Shown here: piece by piece, positions 28,701-38,939 of the stretch
How positions within the stretch are numbered: position 1 is the stretch's first letter
How the letters are laid out: each line of letters opens with the position of its first letter
NCBI RefSeq assembly: GCF_000218685.1
Contig: NW_006763296.1
Coordinates: 672,715-736,714, forward strand
From: Serpula lacrymans var. lacrymans S7.9
Taxonomy: Eukaryota; Basidiomycota; Agaricomycetes; Boletales; Serpulaceae
Direction of reading: 5' to 3'
DNA: 64,000 nucleotides
The notes under the pieces: generated by a model
The model's database searches: none
Seen by the model: the letters and a program-made list of their open reading frames with translations, nothing else
Told to the model about the DNA's origin: nothing
Made by a program: the position numbers and the translations under genes

Positions 28701-29008
28701 AACCGTCCTACTCCAAGCCTATGTGGGGTGCATTCCCAATGGCTGCCGCTCTCAACTCGGTTGCTTTCGTTTCGCAAATATCATTGAGTTGTGGTGCCAT
28801 TGCATCCTATGGCTTATCCAAAAGATGTGAGGCGGTAGTCAATTGTCGCAACATCACAAAGAAGGATATGAAGTGGAACGATGCAACGCCGACTCTCCAC
28901 GTTGACCCAGAGAACTACGAAGTTCGTCTCAATGGTCCAGAGGGCCCCCTGTTGGATATTGGGCCTGCATCGACAGTGGCTTTGGCAAGGCAATACAATT
29001 TCTTCTGA
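25777..29008 (+). CDS. URE1: urease, single-chain eukaryotic type, nickel enzyme
   Basis: Hydrolyses urea to ammonia and carbamate. The chain is the fused gamma-beta-alpha form used by plants and fungi. The start [15 protein letters not shown] is joined over a 60-nt intron to [16 protein letters not shown]. Gamma: [20 protein letters not shown]; beta: [18 protein letters not shown] and [12 protein letters not shown]; alpha begins [15 protein letters not shown]. Active-site residues are all present: HVH in [12 protein letters not shown], the carbamylated Lys in [12 protein letters not shown], His in [19 protein letters not shown] (split by an intron), the flap Cys in MLMVCHHLD, and the Asp region near [13 protein letters not shown]. 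It ends [10 protein letters not shown]. About ten introns. No accessory gene (UreD/F/G type) is in the window. Intact, about 840 residues. Confidence 0.97.
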
Positions 29009-29211
29009 GGTAGGTACGACAAATGATCTTTAAGTGGAGCATACACTAAGGTAATACATGAAAAAAGGGATCATGAAAGCATTTTGGATTTTCCTTGTAG
29101 TGGTAACGATAACACCGAGAAATATACTACACTCAAAAACTTTACAAAGATTCTGCATTGACTACTTCTACACGATTGTTTCTATAATGTCCGTCTATGA
29201 ATTCAATAAAA

Positions 29212-31171
29212 TCAAAAAAGACTTCTTCTGTGACTGGTATAGTCTGCCATCTCTTCATCACTGTCCGAAAACAAATCCTCATCTGGTATTTCAGGCAACT
29301 CCGAGTCGAAATCATGTAAATCCAGAATGCGAGGACTAGCAGGGGGAAGAATGTTCATGTCGACTATTTCCGGGTCGTCCATTAGGGAAGGTTGACGCAA
29401 GGTAGCAGCCCTAACCTCATCCCACAGACTGCCTTCCTCTTCATCGCCTTCTTCGTCTAGTATCTCCCCATAGTCACCTATTACAGCGATGGGACCAGAG
29501 CTTCGTCGTGGCACCTTTGACGGCCACGACGACTGACAAAGTCTGCGGGATAAAAGCTTCTTGCACATCGAATCCCTACGGCATTCTTGACAATGTCCAG
29601 AGATACTCTCCACTTCTCGAGGCTGGTAACGATCACAGATACTAAACACAAGCCAACACGTGGCCAAGAAGAAAGTAGGGAGATAGATGATGAGAATTCG
29701 AGAAAACAAATGCGAGACAAACGAAAGATCCTCACGTTCTGGAGCGCTCATTTGGACTTTGGCGGTATCTTGCAGACATGACATTTCTTAATGATGAAGT
29801 GCGTAACATGACCTTAGCTTGAGCGCTCCACACTAGATCCGGCTGTGGGTTTCGAAGAGGGCTTAGAGGGGATATAGTCTTTGGAGAGTGTTCGTTTAGC
29901 CGCAAGCACAGGAAAAGACGATCCAACTCCTTCGTGGACAACTTATCCTCCTCCACAGGCATTCTTCCTTGAGTTCCAGAGACGCGAGCGTGCCTGTGTG
30001 CGGGAAAGGCACTTGACACCCCAGACGGTGGCCTGTCGACGAGTGACTGAGTGCATGAAGAAGATGGAAATGAAGAAGAAGATTGAGGGGATATACGGCT
30101 AAGATTTGCTTTAGGCGTTGGTTTGGACAACATGGATAATACCCTGCTACGCTCAGCGCCGATGGGAGCCATCGGTTTCCCACGCATTGCGTTCGTAGTC
30201 TTTGAAGAGCCTATCGAATAATCTGCAGACGCTAAGGGGACTGATTCTGAGTCCCCTTCATGAGACGTTCCTGAAGCCAAACGTCGCTTGGCACTATGAG
30301 AAGTTAGACCAGGAGGAGGGGTGTTGTATAATACAGAGTTAACGTTTTGAACGGGAGGATGTATATTTGTAGCAGGTGGGCTGAGAAAGGGAGACTGATG
30401 CTTTGTTATGCTCGATTCCAGTGGCTCTGATTGCCAAAGGTCAACCGGAGGGCGGCGGACAAGTGGCAAAGAATTCGAACGAGATCGAAATACTACAGGG
30501 TCATCACCATCACCGGGGGTAAAAGCTGAGGGGCTCCACCCATGGGAAACAGAACAATCGCTTATTGAAGAAATGGTGGTGTTATGAAGTACAGGTGGTG
30601 GCCACGCAGGAGAGATGCTGTCGTTGAGATCCCGCGGCGGTACTGCATTCTGACAGGTGCCAGTGCCACCACTACTCTTACCGTGATTGCGCAAGCTACT
30701 GCTGTCGTGTATAATATTGATGGTGTGCGAGTCAGGGGGCCACGTATGTGCTTGGATTTCTGATGAGCTAGAACTGTAAATCATCTCATAACAACCTTCC
30801 AACTGTTGTTGCAAAGGCGAGCGAAAGTCGGGCACAGACGTCGAGCCCTTGAGAGAGCGATTTGAATCATGAGAAGTTCGGGCCTGGGCACGAGGACGTC
30901 GATTCTGCAGCCCTGAAGCTGTGAGCGGATCTTGATGTGAAGAAGATGTAGTCGCTGCAAGAATGTGAGTTACTATATTACACTTACCAAGTGGAGCTCT
31001 CTTGTCTAACTCAGAATGTAGATGACGACGCTTCGCATCCATTTCTGTACAATGAAACTCGCCTTCGCCATGAGATAAATATGATCTTTTGGGAGACAAC
31101 TGTGGCGAAACTGGGTCCTTGTTTTCTTCTGATGACTTCAAAGACAGAGTAAGGGAATGCAGTGGCGACAT
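29212..31171 (-). CDS. large disordered protein with acidic C-terminus, unrecognised
   Basis: The ATG at 31171 opens MSPLHSLTLSLKSS. Exon 1 (to about 29738) gives about 475 residues rich in Ser, Pro and Asn. One intron (GTGAGG donor in frame after NERSR, TTTAG acceptor) leads to an exon holding ICDRYQPREVESISGHCQEC, a short Cys/basic patch, then GEILDEEGDEEEGSLWDEV and an acidic tail ELPEIPDEDLFSDSDEEMAD, ending RRSLF at 29212. A 33-nt in-frame segment (30955-30987) has perfect intron ends and may be spliced. No domain is recognised. Low sequence complexity argues for a regulatory or scaffold protein, but no function is assigned. Convergent with urease, stops 204 bp apart. Confidence 0.75.
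30955..30987 (-). other. candidate 33-nt in-frame intron
   Basis: Within the preceding disordered-protein gene, on the minus strand: GTAAGT donor, CTCAC branch-like element and TTGCAG acceptor. The length is a multiple of three with no net frame change, so the protein is open with or without removal. The segment would encode GKCNIVTHILA-type residues if kept. Confidence 0.4.
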
Positions 31172-31843
31172 GTTAAGAGACGTCGAGGATGGGGTAGATG
31201 AGGGATAGAGATGACGAGAAAAAGAGATTTTATACCAGACACGAGACACACGGGAGGAAAAGAGAGCTTACTGCCGAGCATGCGGAAGTATATATGCGAC
31301 CCAACCGGTTGGACACTGCCACGGTGGTAGCAGTTAACAATTAAGCCATTTCTTACGGCAATACCAGTCCACAGAAAACCTTTCTTGGAAGGACTCCATT
31401 GTCAAAGCGGCCAAAGCCAACATCGTAACGGGTGGTAAAAGAAAACCTCGTGTCAATGGAAACTATGCAAATTTGGCGATACTGTGGTCAGGTAGGCAGG
31501 GCAAAGCAAGACAGGAAAGGAAAGAAAAAGGTATGGAAGGAATTCTCGGTGATTCAGCCGTCTGTGGCAGTGCGGGGCGCGGAGCAAAGGAACATGCAAT
31601 TGGAAGGTACGGCCACCATGGCCCAAAAGCAATGAATGACGCTCTTATATTTCAGCTGGTAACAATACAAAGTAGTTTATAGCGATACAACATAACGAAT
31701 GGCTGGGAATCCGAGTCTACCGATTGAGCGCAGGGACGTTAAAAGGCAAGGCTTGTAGTCATTAAGCGGTCGGCCTCGAAGAAGATCACGATGGATTCGA
31801 ATCCCAGGGCACCTATTCTTGATATGGCCGAGCTCTAGTCGAC
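31172..31843. other. intergenic with a tRNA-like relic
   Basis: Mostly the promoter of the disordered-protein gene and the 3' flank of the next minus-strand gene. Around 31730-31830 on the plus strand there is a B-box-like GATTCGAATCC and a D-arm-like hairpin (GCTT, 9-nt loop, AAGC), but the acceptor and anticodon stems do not pair, so this is at most a degenerate tRNA or tRNA-derived element. Confidence 0.4.
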
Positions 31844-32838
31844 CTACAATTCCAGATAGGAATGAAGTTCGTCGATGGGATGCATACGTTGCGTCTGTGG
31901 GGACCTATGGTAGTGGATTTGACTGTTCGGACTATCTAGTGGAAGGCTGTGGGTAGACCGAGTGAATGATCGTTGTCGCTTCACGATTAGCTCTTCACAG
32001 TCTGCCGCTGCTGGCACGTCGTCCACCGGGGATATGAGAAATAAGGTGGCATCGCCCTGAGACGGGTCCCACCTAGGATCGCAGCCGAAGTAAATCCCTT
32101 TGTCGTTGAAGTCGTTCGTTAACTCTCCCTCTTGTTCTTCGTCGGCCACCGGGAATTTGGTTGATGGTGGCACAGTGGCACTTTGAGGCAATGGAGGGAC
32201 AGGGCGAACAGGTGGAGCCAGTCGTTTCGCACCAGTAGCTTTGCCCAGCGCCTTGAGGTCAGGTGCTGATTTGGTGGTAGCTGACTTCTTTAAGAATTTC
32301 AGGGACCTTTCGCAACCGGTATCTGCTGTGGACTCTATCTTCTCTCCACGGCTCTTCAAAGCGTATGATGGTTTCCTAAATGTAAAGGTCATCAGAAACA
32401 GAATTTGTGAATGTTGAATTTTGTACTTCAACATGAACATACCCCAGCGCTTGCATGAAGCCGGAGTACTAGGAGAAGGCACTGAAAGGGTCGGTAAGGT
32501 AATGTCTTGTGGTGATGTCCAAGCCGCGGATGGGGGGCTGATGGGTTCGTGTTGCCACTTAATGTTGGCAGGTGAACCTGTCTGCATTGGACATTAGCGT
32601 GAGTAGGTATGATCAGACTGATAGTTTTCATTGGATAGCTTACTGGAGAAGGCACGGCATTCCACTTTTCACGTAAACGTTCAATCTCTCCCAGAGGAAC
32701 GCGTCTCTCAAGAAACAGATTAGGCTTAGTCCTAGAAACTTTAGGACCTCGTTCTGTTGGAACGGCAGTGTGAATAGTCATGTTTGCGTTGGGGGATAGA
32801 GGAACGTTGGGAAGCTCCTTCATCACATTCAACACCAT
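31844..32838 (-). CDS. disordered Pro/Ser-rich protein, unrecognised
   Basis: A spliced gene opening with MVLNVMKELPNVPLSPNA at 32838. Other in-frame ATGs lie a little upstream, and an acceptor-like CCCAG directly precedes it, so an extra 5' exon is possible. Next come FLERRVPLGEIERLREKWNA, an intron with GTAAGC donor, TGSPANIKWQHEPISPPSAA, LPTLSVPSPSTPASCKRWG, a second intron, KPSYALKSRGEK, a basic LKFLKKSATTKSAPDLK, a Pro-rich RPVPPLPQ, then DFNDKGIYFGCDPRWDPSQG and the tail HPIDELHSYLEL. It has the look of a conserved fungal protein with short motifs in disordered sequence. Family not recognised. Confidence 0.65.
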
Positions 32839-33536
32839 CCTGGGAACTAAGATTGGTAAAGGATGAAATGGGGTGAAGAGTGATGTATGATATTGCAGAA
32901 CCATTGAGACATTTAATAAGAACGAATGGACGAGCAAAGCGTTATCTAGTACTTCGTGTCCTTTAAAGCGGATGGACGGACAATAGCCGATAACTCCTTA
33001 CTCAAGTCTATGGATGCCACAAGCCGAACTCTCCGAGCTTATGCAGATTGTAGGTCCAGTCCACTGGTTGCCAGATGAATCCATGGTTGGTGCCTGTGAT
33101 AGTTATATGTTTCAGCTGCTTGAAGGCCTTTGAGGATTATATAAAAGGTATTGCAAACTTTTAGAACAATGGAACAAGAACTTGAATGAATGTGGAAACG
33201 CGTCTGTGTCACGGTATCACGTGTAAATAAAATCAAGATCGCGTGGCATAGCCGGGAACTAAACAGTAGCCGGATATCATTGAAGTTGCCAATCACAACC
33301 CTCTGTGACCACCCAAAACCATCCCAAAACGCACCCCTAGTCTCCCTGTTGATGTTGATATGGATGTGCAAACGGAGCATCATAAAATGAAGAAAGTGCT
33401 GATATATACACGCGTCGACAAGGTTTACAGATTGAGAAAGTATACATGAGAGGTATACAGTGTGAGGAACTTCATATTACCAACTACAAAATACCAAGGT
33501 ATGGTTATTCGCGTTCGAACTCTATCAGAATCATGC
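32839..33536. other. intergenic, no supported gene
   Basis: Short frames near 33040-33390 on both strands overlap each other and lack splice or domain support. Likely flank of the two minus-strand neighbours. Confidence 0.45.
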
Positions 33537-34662
33537 TCATCGGCCGCCCAAAAGGCTGGTTCTTTCCTCACCCCTCAACCACCGTCTTCCTGATATCATC
33601 TTTACTAATCCAAGTGCACTCCTTAACAACCAAAACATGGAAAGTATCGCAAATCCGAGTGCGCTCCAGTGCACAAAATCGGAACGTTCGACGGTCTGGT
33701 GAGCGAAGATCGCCCACAGAGACCAGGATATAGCAATACAACCTGGAAGGTCGCCTTCGGTGGAGGAGGAGGCATAAGCAAAAGATGCAGCTTCCAGGAA
33801 GAATCTATCAATGATGGTAAAATTAACTAGAGCATCTCGGGCGATGAATAGAGATAGCGCACAGTCCAAGGAAGACGAAGCTTGCGGTCCAAATTCCTGC
33901 AGGCTCAGCGATCGCGTCGACACCGAATGCTTCGAATGCAGTTACGATAACGAGCACAGTTGACCAACCATGGTAAAGCGAAAAGGGAAGGTGCAAGAAT
34001 AACTCATCAGAGATGTTGCGCGAAGCTGTCATCTTGATTATACTGTATATGTACTAAAAGGTTATCATATCAGACCAGCGACTTCCAAGGGAGGTAAGAT
34101 ATTCAGGCTTACCGTGACACTGGAACTGACAAACAGAATGAAGAAAAGCTCTACGAGGAGGGTGAAATTACGTTCTACGGAGTAATGTGCTAATTTTTAC
34201 CATATAGATGTTCTCCGATGGTCCAGGAGTAGATGTACATGGCATTGATGATTCCTAACATGGGAAAGCGCCATCCTAGACCGTCGATAATAATTTGCTT
34301 TCCTGGCCTGGTAAATTGGTATATAATGGTCCCCAGAAGGAGAAGATGAATTAGTGCCCTGAAAGATCAAAGGTTTGAGCGACGTTCAACTACGAAAGGA
34401 AACGAACGAACCAGATAAAATAAGCCCAAGGAGCAGGAGTGAAATATGTTTCCTTGCTAGTGTAGTATATATCCTTTGGAGATAGCACAGTGTACGCATT
34501 GGCTCCCATAAAGAGTACATATATGATAACGTTGCAAAGCTGAGTGGGACGAACAAAGCCGTTCAGCTACGCGCAAGGCTGGACATGGAGATGGCCATAT
34601 ACCTTCAAGAGAATGTCATCTCTCCATGAGGTTCTCGTGGTTAAGTCCAAAAATCGTGCCAT
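33537..34662 (-). CDS. multi-pass membrane protein, fungal DUF1774-type
   Basis: The ATG at 34662 opens [20 protein letters not shown], an amphipathic start, followed by splices leading to [75 protein letters not shown], a splice into [13 protein letters not shown] and another into [13 protein letters not shown]. The conserved core [20 protein letters not shown] and a loop [17 protein letters not shown] come next, then [33 protein letters not shown], and [17 protein letters not shown]. At least six hydrophobic helices fit. The order agrees with the fungal DUF1774 group, related in feel to TspO-like proteins; function unknown. The short intron after GEHLY is best taken as 50 nt (GTAAAA donor), which keeps frame. 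Confidence 0.8.
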
Positions 34663-35845
34663 TGGTGTCTCGTAGTTGCGTGAGTGGGAGAAGTGCGAAA
34701 GCGCAGATTATAGCGCAGCTCCATAGCAGACCAGTTTCTTGTGTTTATGTATACAGCTCAGGGCTGCTCTAGATTCAGAACGACGAAGGTGCATGAACTG
34801 CAAGGCTTCAGCCTGTTTCACAGAGCCTGAATGGGTAAGTATTGACCATTGTGGACTCGGAAGTAGTACTAGGCTGTACAACAACAGGAAAACGCGTGTT
34901 GATCACGTGCCTCCACTTTCTCTCTGTCACTTGAATTACATTTCTACAACGACTCAGAGCATGGCCATATGGTATAATATGGTATATAGGCGAACTTGAA
35001 GTGGTATTGAAGACGTCCTTCGCGTTCCCGAGCTGGCATTCCCTTCAAAAAATCACAAGGATGCAGCCTTGCGTTGTTTCTCGGATATGGTTATTTCGTG
35101 CACCTTGTCTTCAATTCATATGCGACACTACAACCAGTGCCAAGGTGTTCCATAGAATAGAATCAAGGATGGAATGGAGTAATATCTCAGCTTTTGCGCA
35201 GCCCCGCACTGCCAGTGGTCACATTTCGATAACGAAGTCGACACCATATTTTCAAGTTTTCCCACTTGTTAGTGCGTCTTTTACGAACATTTCCCCAAGT
35301 AGTACCCTGTTCGTTTATTTTCGTTTTCTCGGTGATCCTCGCGCCCGCTACCCCATAACGAGAACACGTGCCATCGCTTTGCCCAGTGGACGTGTATAGA
35401 GTTGCCTGTATGCCTCTGCATGTCCTCGGCCACCGTGCATTGTCGCTTCGAGTGTAACCTATGGCGCCTTGTCGTGGACCCTTGATTTTCTAGCGGGTTT
35501 TTTGTATGGTTTACGCTTGGCGGCTACTTGTGATGTGTCGGTACATTTTGAAGTAAGCACGTTCTCCGAGCTCCTCCATGCTCCACCTTTGTCGACGATC
35601 TTTCTTGCATTCCCAGATCTGCGAGGCACTGATAATTCTAAAATCACGCAGGTATCGTCCACATCTAAAGTGCTTGGCGTTGTACTTCTTTTTAACTTTC
35701 AGATATCTTCAACGTGTCATCTGCAGCGCTTGAGTTCTGTATATGAGCACTGCACTGTATCTAACTTACTGATCTACAATGCCTTAAAGTTCATCACAGG
35801 AACCACAGTGAAACAAATTTAACGAGACATCAGAACCAAAAAGAA

Positions 35846-35875
35846 CCCCCTATGCATCAAGCCCCCTATGCATCA
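35846..35875. repeat. two copies of a 14-bp direct repeat
   Basis: CCCCCTATGCATCA occurs at 35846-35859 and 35862-35875, separated by AG. Likely a local duplication; it contains an ATGCAT palindrome. Confidence 0.9.
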
Positions 35876-35942
35876 TATCTCAACATTGAATGATCTACCT
35901 CCTTGTCTGAATGATTGTTGAGACAGAACACTTCAGGAAGCT

Positions 35943-36152
35943 CTAAACTATTCGTGAAGTTGAGCGCAGTGACGACGACTCAGAAATGAGCCTACGATCA
36001 ACGACAAAAACAAAGCCTATCCTATCCTTAACAATGCTGTAAGTGAGTATGCATATTATCAACGAGGCACTCACAAACATCTGTACTGTGCAATATAGTA
36101 TGTTTCACCTGTGCTTTGGATCGTATTCAATGCTGTGAGATGCTTTGTTCAT
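35943..36152 (-). CDS. short spliced ORF, unrecognised (tentative)
   Basis: On the minus strand an ATG at 36152 starts MNKASHSIEYDPKH, joined over a 72-nt intron (36037-36108, GTGAAA donor, CTCACTTACAG acceptor) to SIVKDRIGFVFVVDRRLISE and a stop at 35943. The two pieces stay in frame and look protein-like. The upstream frame stays open (NEHGKGNEDSE) but gives no clear start. The plus strand here also carries an intron-like unit (GTAAGT to ATATAG), so the strand of any transcript is uncertain. Confidence 0.25.
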
Positions 36153-37160
36153 CTCCGAGTCCTCGTTGCCTTTGCCATGTTCATTTTGACTATTTCAAAA
36201 TATAACTTCTCTCACGAACAAGGCCCGTAGGCACGGCAGAGTCCCAAAGCTCCAGTCCGTATCTTCATTGTCGCGACTGCGAAGCCACTACCAAGGAAAT
36301 GGGGTGGAGCTTTTTTGTTATGTGACAACACAATGTATTATTGACGTCTCGTTCCTTTGCTTGCTGATTCACATGTCCGACAGATGCGATCATCCATAGA
36401 TATCTGTTGGTTGGCGGATAGGACATATATGGCTATCAAGGCAGCATGGAACAGGATCACGTTGCGTGATCCTTCCCTTTCATAACTCTCCTAGATTGTT
36501 ATATCTATCCAGAACGGAACGATCATTTCGGAAAATCACTCAAAGCCTATCTGCACAACCTGATGCTGAACAGCGCGATCCCGGTGCGGCTGCCCTTCTC
36601 CCGTATGAGAAGGGAATAATCTCGAACCGACAGTGGCTTCTCTTACCTGCCAAATGCAAATCTCGACCGATGAGGTTCATGCGCGAGTGGCAAGTCATCA
36701 TAGAACTTTTACATCCGTAACCTTCATCGTCAAGATCACCGTCTGCTTTATCTCATCGTGTCTCGGTGTCGGGTGAGCGGACCGTTGCGCAACTACCGGA
36801 ATGTAAAGATGTCTCAAAGTCAATGTTGTTACGGAAACAGTGCTTCGTGGCTCTACTACTTAATCTGTGCAAATGAGTGCGCCCGGTACTACTTATGTCG
36901 TTCATGACGAATGTCGCAAATTGTTCATGAACGAGAATACCACTCTTATCAAAAACAAAAATGGAGACGTTATCTCATCGATGTTATCATTGGCATGTTC
37001 AGTCAAAACACGATATGCATTGAAAGTCAAGTAGAATGTATACAATATCATTCAAAGCTAGGATACATACGCATAGATCTACAAGTTTATTGTACATAAC
37101 ATGTCCATAGGTCCCAAAAACCGAGGTAGTCCCAAGAAATTCCAGACTTATTTGATCCGA

Positions 37161-38939
37161 TCATGCCTTCAAGTGGAATACCTTTTTCAAAGATTGCCAC
37201 TTGGAAGGGTTCGAGAAGACGACCTGCCACCTGTCCGGATAATCTTAAACATCTTATTAGTATCAGACATAGCGCATCGAAACTGACCTGATGATAAGAT
37301 CGCCCCGTCCTTTGGTTTTTCCAGTATGGAAGACAGGCATACCGGCCCTTTTGATAATAATTTTGCCTTCGGTCGCTTGGTCCTGAAGGGGATAGGGCAA
37401 GGAAAACATAATCTCTTCGCCATTTATACCTTCGACGCACAATTCCCCACCCTGATCGGCCAAGGAATCCACCCAAGGCACGCAAATATCCAGAAACAGG
37501 TCGTCCTTCACGCGGGAGAACCGATCATGGGACACTTCTTCGACCAAAAAGACAACGTCCTGCAACGTTCCGTCCTTTCGCTCGTGTCCAGTGCCTGGGC
37601 ACACGATTCTGGTTCCGCTCCGACAACCTGGGGGGATGTCGATTTCAATTTCGACCTCCTTCTTTTGGCGTGACAGCATTTCCCGGATAATGCGAAAACG
37701 GAAATTCGTGCCGTGGTACATGTCGTCTAGCGTTAAAGGGAGTGGGAAGATCCATTCTTTCGACGAGCCCCGGGGTGATGTGAGTGGACGAAGAGGGGAC
37801 CCATAAACTGGTGCTCCTTCATCTTCGGAATCACTTCCATCTTCAGCCTTACGTCGTTTAGGCGTCTTGGGCTTCCCCTTGGACAACTTCTGAACGAAAT
37901 CACTGTACGCGCCATTAAATACCATAAATTCTCGGAAGACAACAAGGACTCACTCTCCGAAACCAAAACGAGATGATTTGTGCAGTTGCGAAATCGGCGG
38001 GATCACAGGCTTGGAGGAGTTTGAGACGTTTGTAGTATTCCGCGTGAACGAGATGTCTTGGAGCGAACGGATGTCCCAGACTCAGCAGGAGTAGCAGTTG
38101 ATGTAGCACTAAAATGAGTGTGTGATGAAGGTGGGTGAGTATCTTTGTCCTTCTCAGAGTGTGTACCAGATGGAGGCGACGCCGAGGTGTGCGCACTCCC
38201 GTGATGGCGGCGAGAACTTGTACTCCTCGCCTGATGATCGTCCATCTTGTAGGAAGAATGAATGTGTTCACGACTGGAGTTCGTACTATGAGATTCTGAC
38301 GGAGTTGCATGAGAAGGCATAGAAGATGGATGGTCGTGTTTTGGTCTTGAACGAGTGTTTGGGGTTTTAGATGAACGAGAAGATGAGCCAGAATAGCTTG
38401 ATTTTGAATTGGATTTCGCTGTGGAGGAATGAGTGTTTTTGGTACCGAACTCAGAGTCTGGCTTTGGTGAAGCAGACGTGTCAGAAGACGTTTCATGTTC
38501 CTTTCCAGCTGACGACTTCGAGTGCGTCTCATGCTTGGAGCTAGAATGAGTGCTGTGCCCATCAGACCCTGAGGCTGACTTTGCTGTATCCTCAGCTAAC
38601 TTAGAGTGAATGGTCTCTTTACCATCCATCAATGCTCGGTACGCAGCGTTGACCTGATTAGTATCGTAAGCACGAGGATAGGATGTAGCGAAACTAAGTT
38701 GTTTACTTCGATGAACATTTGTGCAGCATGCTCCTTGTCAACAGTATGACGATCTGGATGCCATTTGAGGGCCTATAATGCGAAAATGATAAGTGTGGGT
38801 TTGACACGTCATTGAGAAGTGGAGATGTGATGCACACCAGCTTCTTGTAAGCTGAACGGATTTCATCATCCGTAGCGTCAGGGCTGAGACCAAGCACGAC
38901 GTAGCGATCGTTCTTCTCTAAGCCTGGGGGGTGAGACAT
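37161..38939 (-). CDS. atypical J-domain protein with Ser/Thr/His-rich linker and DnaJ C-terminal substrate-binding domain
   Basis: An HSP40 co-chaperone. The ATG at 38939 opens MSHPPGLEKNDRYVVLGLSP; the J-domain spans about 70 residues with the HPD motif in [20 protein letters not shown]. Instead of a G/F region the linker is about 150 residues of Ser, Thr, His and Lys (38630-38100). The C-terminal half is a DnaJ_C domain: FPLPLTLDDMYHGTNFRF, EIEIDIPPGCRSGTRI, LQDVVFLVEE, MPVFHTGKTKGRGDLIIR. The last exon best fits YPDRWQVVF...VFHLKA with stop at 37161, but the obvious donor (GTCAGT) leaves the frame off by one, so the end is uncertain. Exon ends inside the linker are also unclear. Distinct from the SIS1-type gene 1.8 kb to the right. 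Confidence 0.75.

Larger units (their letters stand above)
34663..37160. other. gene-poor 2.5-kb stretch with small candidates
   Basis: No recognisable protein. A minus-strand frame at 35459-35662 has a basic Lys-rich end (AAKRKPYKKPARKSR) and an acceptor-like TTTAG just before its best part, but no ATG. A 130-codon frame at 35001-35399 has no protein-like features. A short spliced candidate at 35943-36152 is listed separately, and a 14-bp tandem duplication at 35846-35875. Confidence 0.45.

Noticed and set aside
31172..31249. Longer N-terminus for the 29212-31171 protein
   Set aside because: The upstream in-frame codon is not ATG; the first ATG is at 31171.
31730..31830. tRNA gene
   Set aside because: The T-loop-like sequence is present but the T stem has mismatches and no complementary acceptor stem is found, so it is not annotated as a tRNA.
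35001..35399. 133-codon plus-strand frame as a gene
   Set aside because: No ordered motif, no splice context and composition like noncoding sequence.
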